Positions 43,306 through 55,088 of a DNA stretch of 64,000 bases are shown here, piece after piece. Numbering within the stretch: the stretch's first letter is position 1; each line of letters begins with the position of its first letter. The stretch covers positions 17,777,558 to 17,841,557 of the forward strand of contig CM070576.1 of assembly GCA_036346355.1 (NCBI GenBank). Reading direction: 5' to 3'. The notes beneath the pieces were generated by a model that saw only the letters and a list, made by a program, of their open reading frames with translations, ran no database searches and was not told where the DNA came from. Both the position numbers and the translations under genes were made by a program. This stretch comes from Rhipidocladum racemiflorum (lineage: Eukaryota > Streptophyta > Magnoliopsida > Poales > Poaceae).

Positions 43306-45231
43306 CTCCCATGCCCTAGCCGCCACCTCCCACGTCCCCTCTCCCTTGCTTGCGCCTCCCCTCCCCCATTGCTCCCCATTGCTCCACCACCCGTCCACCT
43401 CCCTTGCTGCCCTAGGGGAGTTCCCCATCTCAACACCTCGAAGATCCATCCGTTGGAGCGCTCCGCGACGAGGAGATCCGGCGGGAGTGGAGCGAGGAAG
43501 GAGATCGCGCGAACCGGGAGGAGATCCGTTGGGTTTTCGGTCGTCGGGCGAAGGTATGGCCACGGGGATCCTTGGGGTTGGTCTAGGATCTGTTCTAAGG
43601 GTTACTATCATATTTTTATATCAATTGGTGGTGCTGGAATTGAGTAGATTAGACGAAATCTAGAAGTTGCCACGTTCTCTGTTTTGGGCAGCATGAGCAG
43701 TCGACCTAGGGTTTGGGTTTTCGCCAATTTAGATTCGGATTTTGGTCGTACGACTGTTGAAGAAGTTGTAGGTAATTTCAATACCTTTCAGTGGGTATAA
43801 AGAACGTCCAATTCCGCCCAGCCGTTTGAAAGTTATGCTCGTTTTACCGAACGTATTAAAATATGTGACGTGATTGGAACAGATCACGGTATTTTGTAGA
43901 TTAAACAACTATAGAGTCCGAATCAGCTTTTCCATATACTTAGAAAAAGCTAGGCAATTTCCTAAGCTACGCGAGGATATACTCGGTTATTTCATTCGGA
44001 GTTTTAGAACCCGAGTTATGCCTTTTGGAAGGCTGCTGTCCCGACGGGACAGAACCTCTGTTTTTGGGTTTAACGAGTAGTTTGAGATGTCGGGGTAGAA
44101 GAGGGATTGCTTACTGTTTTGTGGACATGATTGTGAGTGTGTGGTACCCATGTGCAGGTGGTGTGACCCCGGGAGTGCCTTCTACTTCTCGCCAATCCGT
44201 TGCCCGTGGTTGAGGCAACTGTATTGTAATGGATAGCGGTTTGTAGGTTGCTAGTTGAGACTAGATGAATTTGATTATATGATATGATCACTTGCCATGC
44301 TTTAATGATTGCCAATGATATGATGAGTATGCTTATTATGTTATGATGCCATGTGTTAATGTACAAGTTAATTATGATGTTGGCATGTTTGCATACATGG
44401 CATGATACATGGCCCGGGCGGTGAGAAAGTCATAACTAGTCCGGGGAAGGTCGGTGGGAAAGTTATGACTATTCCGGAGAGCCAATGAGTAAGTCCTACA
44501 TCGTGATTCCATCCACCGCGGTGTTTGGAAGCAAGGAGTAGGCACCCTCCATCTTCGGGATGGAAGGGGGGAGAGGGTGCACACCGACGGGTGTGTACTC
44601 AACCATACCGGTATGAGTTTCCAAGGAGACATGAGCATCGCATCGCATTGCATACATAATGATAATGATAATGATATGTGATCATGAATGAGATGATGGA
44701 TATGATGTGAGTTGTTGTAGCCATGTAAATGTTCTTTTGTACCATTGCAATATACTTGCTGAGTGTTGAACTCACGCTTATGCTTTCTTGTTGTTTTTAG
44801 GTACCATGAGACTGGTATGAGGGAAAAGGGAATAGTCACACCTCTACACGTAGCTTCACTCAATTGTTCCCACAGTCATTCAATTGGGTCTTGATAATAA
44901 ATTAAGTGTGATGCCTATTGTTTTATGGTTTAGCTTTGCAAGTTGAGAGTCTTATTGTTCGTTTGGGCTCATGGAGACATTTAATGCTTGGAATTAGACT
45001 TATTTTGTTGTCATGCCTTTAATTATTGCTATTTTAGATGCCTCTCATATTGCCATATATTGCTATGCTTTTGTTGCGCCTTCAATTCGTGTTAAAACAA
45101 AGGAGATGCTGCCGAAATTTCGGTTTTTAGCATTTGCTCCTTTGCTGTAATTTACTTGTAATTGTGGTATTTAGAGGTTGCTTAGTCTATGTTTGGTAGC
45201 ATTCGGGCATATTAAATGCCGGGGTGTTACA
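43306..45231 (+). repeat. 3' LTR of A2, second part
   Basis: Continues 24489-24766 after the CCCCA duplication. It includes donor CGAAG/GTATGG at 43552-43557, acceptor TGTGCAG near 44157, the five-hairpin cluster 44428-44615, the stem-loop at 44760-44774, and the terminal hairpin at 45098-45144. It ends GGGGTGTTACA at 45231. Confidence 0.88.
44428..44615 (+). other. Five-hairpin cluster in the family A LTR
   Basis: Consecutive inverted repeats: AGTCATAAC/GTTATGACT (44428-44470); TTCCA/TGGAA enclosing CACCGCGGTG (44507-44530); GCACCCTC/GAGGGTGC enclosing CCATC-ttcgg-GATGG (44542-44580); CACACC-gacg-GGTGTG (44580-44595); CATACCGGTATG (44604-44615). The same cluster occurs in every complete family A LTR, with some arms weakened in A4 and B. 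It lies inside the predicted GC-AG intron. Confidence 0.65.
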
Positions 45232-45447
45232 GGGAGGGCGCCCCAAGGGCAGAATTTCAGGTCTCCCCCTCCCACACGGGCCCAAATCCCCTCCCACTAA
45301 AGCCCACGACTCAATCCCTTGGGCCCAAACTCCCCCGGAGAGGCCCAAACTCCTGAAACGGCCCGAAAACGCGATTAAACCTTATACTGTATAGTTTTAT
45401 TGTCTAATTTCACATTTTATAATGTCATACCATTCCGTAGTGTCACA
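45232..45447 (-). repeat. 3' LTR start of element B
   Basis: On the minus strand TGTGACACTACGGAATGG, then the GGGCCGTTTCAGGAG region, for 216 bp until the A2 end. It has a single LTR head, unlike A3 and A4. Confidence 0.8.
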
Positions 45448-48400
45448 TTCTCCCCCCTTAAACAGGATTCGACCTCGAATCCGAAGAACGCCAAAAACAA
45501 CAACAAAGTCCCCAAGGGACAAAAGACTTCTTTGCAACACAAAACATTCACACAAAGACTCAAACCGGAACAAACGACAAACAAGTTCTCAAAACCAACA
45601 CTTAGCGAGAAAGTGTTGATTTAGCTCAACAAAGTGCAACCTCTCACGGTTTCACCTTCACTTCAATTCCCAATAATTTTGCAAAAGTCAACCAAAGTCC
45701 TCGATTTCACCCACTAAAAGGCTTAATCAAATTATTATGCCCAAATCCTCACGTCAAACCCTTCATACTACTATCACAACCAACCTGATCAACTCAGAAC
45801 AACTTCTCTTTTCGACTTCATTCAAAAACCTTAATTTCATTCCTCAACCTGCCTACCACATCTCATTAATCTCAAGATGACACAATCAAAGTGAATCATG
45901 TCTCTTTTAACACCCTCTCTACCAATGAATCACCAACGGTGTCCTATTAATAACTAGGGTTCTAAACGAGAACCTCCAAAGAATCAATTATACAAAATCC
46001 CAACTCTTCCAATTATTTGACCTTTTTCACAAAGAATCAAAATTAACTAATGACATCTACGCACACAGCCTTCATCGACAATACTTTCCTTTCGAGCACA
46101 AACCACGATACTCTTTCATTCTATCCTCTCCCAGGCATGATCCACACCCAGGGACAACTAGCTAAGGCAATGTTCACGACAGAACACTTCATTTCAAATT
46201 ACCATCACCCTTTTAACAACCAACCATAATCTCAACAAAATTTGAACTGACATCACAAGCTTCCATCATAACCACCTTTTGAATCACAGCCAATCTTCTA
46301 CGCCTAGCCCAAGCTAGGGCTATAGATTCTTATCAACCACAACTGATTCTTATCAACCACAACTGATTCTTTTTCTATGAGGGTCTTGCCCTCACATTTC
46401 CTCACTCAAATACTACCAAGCCCATGAGCATAATCTTCCATTATACTCAACAATTTCATAAGCATTTCTATTCATATCTCAAACGAGAATGCCAACAAGA
46501 AGCAACTCCCTTTTAGCCGGATGAACCACATTCATCAACTTGAACCCAAAGCGCTACAAATCACTTTAGAACAAAGATTCGACACATCCAAAGACCACTC
46601 TCTTTTTTTTTCTTTTTTTCCCTAAGTGATCAAGCCGCAAAGGAAAAACTCAAATCTCAAATCAATGCGATACATTTCGCATCGGGGAGCACTCAAACAA
46701 AAAGAGAGACTCCACACAATTCTTTGACAGAAGTTCTCAACAATCAATGACAACTCGACTCACTTTCACCACAGCCAAACATCTCATTTTAACCAAAAAA
46801 AACATTGTGGAAGAGAAAAACCAATTCTCAAATCAATCGAAAGAATCCACAACCGCCGTAATAACTCTCAAGGAGACAAGGAAGCCCAATCCTCTTACAG
46901 CATAGCCAAATGGCAGAAATTATTCACTCTTTCTTTTCATGCTAGAGAGAAATGGAAATCTCGATTCATGACATCAATGCAAACTTTTCAAGAGCACTCC
47001 AGATTAGTCATATACCCCTATATGACTTTCTCACCGACCTGGCTCAACAACTCTTTTATTTTGGCTATTCATTTTCACAAAGGCAAACACTAAGCCTTTA
47101 CTAAGGAAAAACATCTCTTGAACAACCACAGAGCATTTATGAACAATCATAAGTTCATATTTTTCAAACACTTGCAAACACCACACACTTCTTCAATTAA
47201 ACCAAGCTCTAATCAAGATAGAGTTACAAGGATTTTCAACTCAAGAACCTTCAACACAACCCGTTAGGTTTATTTGATTCCTTTAAATATTGATTGCAAA
47301 GATAATTCAGATTGCACGCGAAAGGACGTGATCCCCTCGGAAACTTTTGGGTGCAAATCTATACTCATAGCGTAAATTAAACAAATGGCTAAAACCAAAG
47401 ATTGGCACCAATCACTACAAATTTATGGAAACTTTGAAACGCAACCTAAGGAACTCCTTGCCCGAAAGCATTCAACCAAAATGGTATGCCAAACTAGCCC
47501 AAAAGCTTTAAACATGAGCTCAGCACGAAAGCCCACCAAATCTAGTATTCCACTACACTTACCATTTGGGCATTCAATATTCACTATTTACTCATCGAGA
47601 AGGCCCAATAGAACTTAACAAAAACCACACAACAAATTCTTTCTATAACTACCTTCCCCAACATTTATAAATAAAGTTTATGATGCTTATCATAAGACAT
47701 CCAACCAAGACTACCTCATCATGATCCCCACGTACCATCAATTCATATAACATCATATTCTATATTTAAAAATATGATACTTCAACAAGTACTTTAGCAG
47801 GATCAACCTATCTATTTCATACCATCCATACGTCAACATTTCAATAATCGAACTTTTTCCATTAATCAATGACTTCAACAAGTAAATGTCATCTCCACAA
47901 GATAAAGTTTGTAAATAGGACTTTAAGACATACATTCATTAAGGATAAATCCTTACATCATGATAATTATCCATTGTTCATTCGATCACAATAGTGCTCA
48001 ACATTAAACCACATTTTACAGTTTGTCTCTATTTTAACAATCGTTTTCAACGATTAATCACACTACCAAGTCATCAATATCAATAATTTGCATAATCATC
48101 AAACAACAACATTGCTTTTAGCTACCCTATACATAGGTTATAACATAATTGCCACAACACAACGTACTCTAACTATTAAAATAAATTTAATAAGTTAGAC
48201 AATCCTAATGCTCTTTACAACAACATCAAACAACAACTCCTACCTTCTCAATTGTCATCTGTATTAGCATTTCAAGAACACAATTACATCCTTCTAATTA
48301 TGCTAATAGTTTGCAACAACATAAATAGCAACTCTAATCAACTTCCAAATTGGGTTCACAAATCGACACGATTAAATTTCTGTACTAACATGTTAATTTA

Positions 48401-49780
48401 GAACATCTTTAAACAACAAACCAAGTTTCTATAACAATGTTAATGGTTTACATCATCTTAATGTTCTCACTACGCATCAGGGTTTAAAAGTTTAAATATT
48501 ATCGGGGGTCATATGCACTTTTACAGCAAAGCAACATATTCTGAGCCTGTATATTAACACATTTAATCATTCCCACTATGGGGGGTACTCTACATCACTA
48601 GAGGTTCATTTAATCTTAAGCTAACGATAACAATTACATTTAATTGATTCAACTCACAAATTAACTAAGGAGTACATCATTTCTATAAACCACGTTGTTA
48701 CATACTACATAACATGCTAAACAATAATTCTCATTATCGACAAGTAATTTCAGTCAACAGACTACTTACTTTGTTTGCAGCATTTTCTTTTTAAAACTCA
48801 ACCAAACTTCACGAAGAAACTTGACTCTCAAAGTTGCAATGGGACATGACTCACACTTGGTCATGCAAAAGATCTCCAAAACACATTTCAATCTTAAAGA
48901 AGGAGGGAACCAAGCGATCAAGTAAACCTTTACTGACAGAGGCACAAATCATAAATCAACACATCTTAAATTTTTGCACACAACTCAATAACTTCTTTTA
49001 AACTCAGAGTGTGACACACAAGAACCAAACTATACTTTTCTTTGTAGAGCAACCAGCAAAGCCGGTGTCAAAGCCGAAAGGCGACCAAAAGACACGCAAC
49101 TCAAAACTCTTCTTCTTCGTCTTCAACCAAGGAAGACAAAACCACAAACCGCTTATGGAACAATCCACGAAAATCCAATACCAGACACTTTTCTTTTGAT
49201 TTCAATCAACTAAAACCAAGAAAACCAACCAAACTGACCGTCGGGATGGTAAAGAACATCCGAAGGAATCCACCACCAACTCTTCTATTTGTCTCCAGTC
49301 ATCTACCCGATCTACGACAGAAAAGGTAAGCACTCTTCTCCCACAGGGGTTAATAGTTCTTCGGTGATGGTGCTAAACGACCACACTGTCAAACCACACC
49401 CTTACTATGAACAAAAAGAGGTGATTGAAACCCCTCGACACCACAACCCCACTTTATCACAATAACAAGAACAATCCAATCAATTCTCTCAATAACATAG
49501 CAACATACATTATCACATATAGCATTCAACATCAAGGCTTAAATACAACATTTTAGCGTAAAGCAACGATACCCATACCCTTTCCTACTGTGCATCCATG
49601 TGTGTCAAATTTTAAATTAGTTATTCACTTACGCAAGTTTTAATGTTGCTATCCTATGACAAAATTTTAAGTATAACCTAAGCCATGTTTCTAGGTTATT
49701 CCACATCAAAATTTTGGTTAACCCTATGATATTCCACTAAGTTCATACACCACGGACCTGAAGCCCGCTCTGATACCAAC
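45448..49780 (-). mobile_element. Element B internal region, polypurine tract and primer site
   Basis: Polypurine tract at 45448-45462 and primer site TGGTATCAGAGCGGG at 49764-49778, both minus strand. Between them about 4.3 kb of non-coding sequence; the AGTCATATA...TATATGACT motif occurs near 47006-47028. 47127-47153 provides an intact copy of the site where the 63540 LTR inserted in A5. No protein was recognised. Confidence 0.75.
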
Positions 49781-51119
49781 TGTAACACCCCGGCATCTAG
49801 TATGCCTGAATGTTACCAAACATAGAATAAACCACATCTAAATACCACAAATAAAGATAAATTACAGCAAAGGAGTAAATATTAAAACCGAAAATTTCGG
49901 CAGCATCTCCTTTGTTTTTCCATGAATTGAAGCAACAACAAAATGATCACAGGATAAAGCATAAAGAATGACATCTAAATCATCAATAACGAGGGTTCTA
50001 GCAACAGTATAAGTCTAGAATAATGAATTCAACCATCTCATGAACCAAACGAAGTAAATGAGGAAACCAAGCACACAATTTAACCATGCACCAAGTTTCA
50101 TGGCACTATTCTTATTGTCATGACCCAAATGAATAAATTGTCTATAAATGTGGAGCTATGTGTAGATGTGTAGCTAATGCCCTTTCCCGCATGCCGGTCT
50201 CATGGTACCTAAAAACAACATAAAACACAAGCGTGAGTTCATCACTCAGCAAGTATATTGCAATGGATCATAAAGAACAAATCAATTCCAACATCAATAC
50301 ATACCATACTTAACATCATGATCGAATCATAATTTCATATACAACATCATGACCATGTTTCAATCTCATTGTACACATTTCATTATCACCGTCATGTATG
50401 CAATGCACATGTCTCCTCGAAGCAAATACCGGTATTGCCGAGTGCACAACCGTCGGCGTGCACCCTCTTTCCCCTTCCATCCCGTAGATGGAGGGTGCCT
50501 ACTCCTCACTTCCACTCACCACGTGGGTGGAATCATGAGGTAGGTCTTACATCCATGGCACTCCGGATTAGTCATAGCTTTCTCACCGACCTTACCGGAC
50601 TAGTTATGCCCTTCTCACCGACCGGGCCAGTTTTCATGCCATCTATGCAACATGTGCCATAAACATAAACAATTAACCATTGCATAGCACCATAAAAGAC
50701 CATTTTGACCATAACATGGGCAAACACTAACCATGGCAAGGTAGCATATCATGAAAACAATTTGCATCTAGTCAAGTCTAATAACATTCAACACGATACC
50801 CATTCCAATACACTTGCCTTAACCGCGGGCGACGGATTGGCGAGAGGATGAGGGCACTCCCGGGGTCACACCACCTGCACATAAATACCACATATTCAAA
50901 ACGTGCCCACAAAACAGTACACACTCGCTAATCTACCCCGATTACGCAAATTACTCCCAAAAACGAAAAACAGAGAATCTGTCCCCGGGGATAGCAGATT
51001 TCAATCTAGCATAAATTGAGTTCTAGTTCTCCAAATCGAGTAAACAAGTATATATCGCGAAACTTAGGAAATTTCCTAGCTTTCTCTAAGTATTGGGAAA
51101 AGCTGATTCGGCCTCTAAA
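49781..51119 (-). repeat. 5' LTR of element B, truncated
   Basis: The 3'-most 1.34 kb of the LTR, with terminal hairpin CAAAGGAG...CTCCTTTG at 49868-49914, stem-loop TGAGT-gatga-ACTCA at 50234-50248 and the putative exon near 50820-50876. It stops at about 51119, where protease sequence of element C begins. Confidence 0.85.
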
Positions 51120-52665
51120 ATCTATCTGACCCTTGTACTTGGTTAACCAGTCCATTCCAAGGATTACTTCTATACCCTTAGTATCCAATAGTATTAAGTT
51201 CGCTAGGAACTTTACCCCTTTTATTACTATATCCATTTTAGGACAAACAGCAGTTGTTCTTAATTCTTTGCCAGGGGATTGCACTAACAAAGGGTTTCTT
51301 AACTGTACGGTATCCCAGTTATGCTTTTTAACCAAGTATTCTGATATGAAAGAATGGGTTGCACCAGAATCAAACAGAACTGAAGTAGGTACTGAGTTGA
51401 CATGGAACTTACCATAAACCACATCGGGCGCATCTTGGGCTTCCTCCGCAGTAATGTGGTTCACGCGTCCTCTTCCAGCCGTCCTTGGCGTGCGCGGGGT
51501 CTGCGGGGTTCCTCTTCCTTGAGCCGGCGCTGGAGCGCGGGTTGGCGTTGATCCCAGGTTGAACCTCACGGGGGTAACGGGCTGACGCTTCTAAGGGCAG
51601 TTGTTGGCGTAGTGCCCCATCTCCCTGCAGTTGAAGCACTGCACTCCTGCCATCGCAGTCCCACTCTTCTGAGTTTGAGCTCCTGCATTGCCGGCAGGGG
51701 CTTGTCCAATTGGGCGCGGGGTGGATATTGGGGTCCTTGGTGCATTAGAGGCTGGTGGGCTGCTGCTGGAATGTGTGGGGCATAGAGCTGCTGGCACCGC
51801 GCTGGTTTTGGAACATCATCTTTCGCTTGCGCGACTCAAACAGCTGACGCTGAGCATCCTCCTGAAACAGCGCCTTGTTCACCATGTGCTGGAACGACAG
51901 AAAGTCGCTCGAAACCAGCTGAACCTTCAGGTTAGGGTCAATGCCCTCCATAAAGCGCCAGATCTTGGCCTCATCCGTTGCGACATCAGCAGCCGCATAG
52001 CGAGATAGCTGGGTAAACCGGTTCAGATACTCTGACACCGACAAGTTCCCTTGTTGAAGCTTATGAAACTCCCTTCGCTTCATCTCCATGATGCCCTTCG
52101 GGATATGGGTGGCTCTAAAGGATTCCACAAACTCATTCCAAGCAATATTCTGAGGATCAGCATGGGCGGCACAGTAATTCTCCCACCAGTTAGCTGCAGT
52201 ACCCTTCAATTGGTGCGACGCGAATCTGACGCTCTCCAGATAGTCACACTGAGCTAGGTGGAGCTTCCTCTCCACTTCCTTCAGCCAATCATCCGCCTCT
52301 AGCGGATCCACTGCTCCCGAGAAGTTGGGAGGTCTTGTCCTCATAAACTCCCCAAACTTGGATTGGGGCGGCTCTGCTGCCTGAGCTGGTGCAGCCTGGG
52401 GTTGGTTCAGAACATTCTGAGCTAGGGCTTGAAGAAACTGGATCTGCATCGCCATCATCTGTTCGAGGTTAGGCGGTTGAACTAGAGGTGGGGGCGGCGG
52501 CGGATCATGCTGAGGGGCTGGCGGCAACTGTCCAGCAGTATCCTGCTGCTCCTGCGGCTCCACAAACTCTTCATCCTAGAAGTGCACGGGTCCACGGGCA
52601 CGTCCACGGCCTCTACCGCGGCCTCCTGGTCTCCCACGGCCACGACCACGACCAACGTTCTCCAT
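51120..52665 (-). pseudogene. Element C gag and protease
   Basis: Starts at the ATG at 52665 directly after an acceptor-like TTGTTGCAG: MENVGRGRGRGRPGGRGRG. A stop at 52576-52578 interrupts, then 272 codons are open: proline-rich part, FMRTRPPNFSGAVDPLEAD, WLKEVERKL, GTAANWWENY, EFHKLQQGNLSVSEYL, the core of a Ty3/gypsy gag. After a frameshift near 51770 come a zinc knuckle CFNCREMGHYANNC (about 51603-51645), a stop, and protease: VLFDSGATHSFISEYL with Asp-Ser-Gly, EVILGMDWLTKYKGQID. The reading frame then runs into element B LTR sequence. Confidence 0.88.
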
Positions 52666-52930
52666 CTGCAACAAGGGCGGTCAAGCACAAGGAAAGGGGG
52701 AAAAGCACAGGTAAGAGGCAGAGGACTAAACAACATCCACAACAAAAAGAGCACAACCACTAAAGCACACAACAGAAGGGAAAACCAACTGAACTCCAAT
52801 TAAAACAAAATAGTTTTGGGGATGGCTGTATCACAAATGCCTAAGGGCACGATACAATCCAACAATCACTTATTCACGTTCTAATCGAAACAAAACAAGA
52901 TAAAGGTCCTCCGGGCTAAACACTAGACAC
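52666..52930 (-). other. Intron-like spacer between orf0 and gag
   Basis: About 265 bp without an ORF. On the minus strand it ends in a pyrimidine-rich stretch and TTGTTGCAG immediately before the gag ATG. This suggests gag is expressed from a spliced transcript. No donor was confirmed. Confidence 0.45.
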
Positions 52931-53115
52931 TCGCGTCACTCTCATAGACACGCAGGGATGGGTCCTCCTCCTCCTCCTCGCTCCTGCTGCGGGAAGGTGT
53001 AGCTGAAGAAGACGGTCCTGCACCTCCAGGAGCGGCCAAGAAGCTCAACGACACTCCCAAAGGTGACTAACGCCTGATTGACTTGCGCGCGGTGGTACGA
53101 AGCCTCAGGCCCTGA
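52931..53115 (-). pseudogene. Element C orf0, 3' part
   Basis: Continues the orf0 frame after the solo LTR: Gln-Gly-Leu-Arg-Leu-Arg, a TAG near 53065, then AAPGGAGPSSSATPSRSRS and a run of five Glu, ending SLRVYESDASV and a stop near 52925. The frame is continuous with 56623 onward once the insertion and one TGACG are removed. Confidence 0.6.
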
Positions 53116-53530
53116 TGACGTGTAACACCCCAAAATTTTGCTTTTCTTAAATTCATGTGTGATTTGGCACTTTGGTGAATTTTTGGAATTTTCTGGAATT
53201 TATTTGGATTTATTTGGAATTTATTTGAATTTATTCCATTTTGAAATAATTAAAGAATTTGATTTTGCAAATAAAATTTTGTTGGAAATATTTTATTTGA
53301 GTCCAAAATGTTCCAAAATATTTTCAGTAATTTTTACGGAATTTTTCGAGTCATTTGCTATTTTTAATGAATTAAATGAATTCGGGAATTATTTTAAATA
53401 TTAAATCGCTGGAAAATCAACCAAGCCGATTCTTCGTTCATCCGAATCGAGCCGAAGTCGGACTTCGAAGTTCGAGTCCGACCAGCCACGTGACTCGAAT
53501 CAACCCACTCCTAAACCTAATCAATCCCAA

Positions 53531-54238
53531 CCGTTGGATCAAGATCCAACGGTGAGATCCGCCCATACCGGTTCGAGCCAGATCGGCCGGATCCGATCGC
53601 GCCGTCGCGATCGTGGCCGTTGATCGCGCCACGTGGGCGGTGGCGTCGTCGTCTTCGCCGAGTCCGAGCCGGACTCCGCCCGCGCACCGCCGCCGTGAAG
53701 AACTAGGTCTCCGTCTTCCGCACGGACGCCGAGGCTATTTAATGCCGGATCGCACCAGGGACCGCCGTGACCCCGCGCACTTCTTGCCCTAACCCGCCGA
53801 GCTCTAGCCGCCGTAGGTTCGCCGGAATCGCTCGCCGTAGTTGCGTGAAGCGCCGCCACGGTCCTTGCCTCGCCTCGCCGCCGTCCGCCGTCCTCCGCCG
53901 CCATTGACCCCAGATTCGAAACCCCCGAAGCCAGGCGCACCCGAAGACACCATCCATCTCGCCGGAGCACGCCCCAACCGCCGTTTGGGTGGTCGCCGTC
54001 CTCGGCCACGGCGGCCGCAACTCCGCCGTGAAGCCATCGCCGACCCCGAGCTCCACCAACCGTCCGATCAAGATCCAAAGGCCCAGATCGTGCCACGTCA
54101 CCTCGGTGAGTTTCCCCGTTGAAAATCCTAGATCTAATCCCAACCGTTGGATCTAGATCCAACGGCTTAGGTTGCGCCGCGTATCAAGAACTGCACCAGG
54201 TTAGATTGGATCTGGACCGTTGGATCAAGATCCAACGG
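53531..54238 (+). repeat. Four copies of a 22-bp palindrome in the solo LTR
   Basis: Arms CCGTTGGATC and GATCCAACGG around AA or TA, at 53531-53552, 54144-54165 and 54217-54238 (all perfect), plus a degraded copy at 54060-54081. They lie on both sides of the TATA box. Confidence 0.75.
53735..53743 (+). promoter_or_regulatory. TATA-like box of the solo LTR
   Basis: CTATTTAAT about 30 bp before a GC-rich stretch (53765-54102) that contains no ATG and ends in a donor-like CTCG/GTGAGT at 54102/54103. Confidence 0.55.
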
Positions 54239-55007
54239 CCCACGATCGATCCACGCGCGCCCCAAGCACATGAGGCCAAACTCAATCCCGGTAGTCGGAT
54301 TTCAAACCAACGGCCACGACAGTGCCACGCTGGCCCAGGAAGCCGAGCCGCCGCGCCACGCGGCGCAGCAGGTGATCACCGACACGCGGCCCGCGTGTCG
54401 GGCCGATGCACCGCGTGACGTCACCCATGACGTCATCGGTGGGACCCACTGTCGACCGTGGTCGAGCCCCACCGACGTCGGCGATGACGCCACCCGAGTG
54501 GTCCCACATGTCACCTACCCGAAGCCGTGGACCGGGTCCACCGTGGACCGAACCGCGCGAGCCGAGCCCATGAGCTACCGACGCCACCAGCCAATCAGAG
54601 TCGACACGTGTCCATGCCGACGCAGTAATTAATTTCCGAAAAAGAAAATGATTTATTAATTCGAAATATTGATTCAAATTTAGATTCAAACTTCAAACGC
54701 TTATAACTTTTGCGTTTCAACTCCGATTTGAGTGATTCAAATTTCTAAATTTGTATAAAATTGAGATCTACCTAAATATGAATTTTATTTAATTTTTGGA
54801 CTAAAGTTTTTCTCTGTAATATTATTTAATTCATTATTTAAACTTTAAATAATCATAACTTTTATGCTTTTAACTCCAAATTTGTGATTCCAGTTTCTAA
54901 AAATCCAGAAAATTATGTTCTCTCTGTTTATGGATTTTATTTGGAGTTTTGGGATGTTTTTGCCTATTGTTTATTTGTGTTTTGCTATTTGCACGCTTTA
55001 CGAGTAG

Positions 55008-55088
55008 ACGTTGAGGTGCCGGAAGGATTCGAAGGAGAAGTATTGACTCAGGATCCAACTCAAGACCAAGAGCAAGTACTTTTTGAAG
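55008..55088 (+). other. Putative leader exon of the solo LTR (acidic)
   Basis: 81 bp between acceptor-like GAGTAG and the GC-donor GAAG/GCAAGT. Open frame VEVPEGFEGEVLTQDPTQDQ, strongly acidic, no ATG. It begins with two bases and ends with one base of split codons. The element C LTR has a 72-bp counterpart at 59056-59127 (minus) with the same phases and a GT donor. Confidence 0.42.

Larger units (their letters stand above)
19378..45231 (+). mobile_element. Family A non-autonomous element A2 (interrupted by A3)
   Basis: Plus-strand element with a 5'-truncated 5' LTR (19378-20310), primer site, internal region of 4.2 kb (20311-24488), polypurine tract (24476-24488) and 3' LTR (24489-24766 plus 43306-45231). 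The 3' LTR is split by A3 with target duplication CCCCA. No gag or pol can be read internally apart from a chromodomain trace. Because its LTR and priming signals match A4, it could have been mobilised by an A4-like helper. Confidence 0.82.
45232..51119 (-). mobile_element. Family A non-autonomous element B
   Basis: Minus-strand element with the start of its 3' LTR (45232-45447), polypurine tract, non-coding internal region (45463-49763), primer site (49764-49778) and a 5' LTR truncated on its outer side (49781-51119). The 3' LTR is cut by A2. The internal region resembles A3 and A2 but is more diverged, so B is likely older. Confidence 0.8.

Noticed and set aside
24767..45231. Large inverted LTR pair, suggesting a foldback element
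   Set aside because: Fully explained by the minus-strand A3 nested in the plus-strand A2 LTR, with the CCCCA target duplication.
53539..54162. 207-codon minus-strand frame in the solo LTR
   Set aside because: GC-rich, low-complexity, Arg/Gly-rich; opposite the LTR leader region, with overlapping frames of similar length on both strands.
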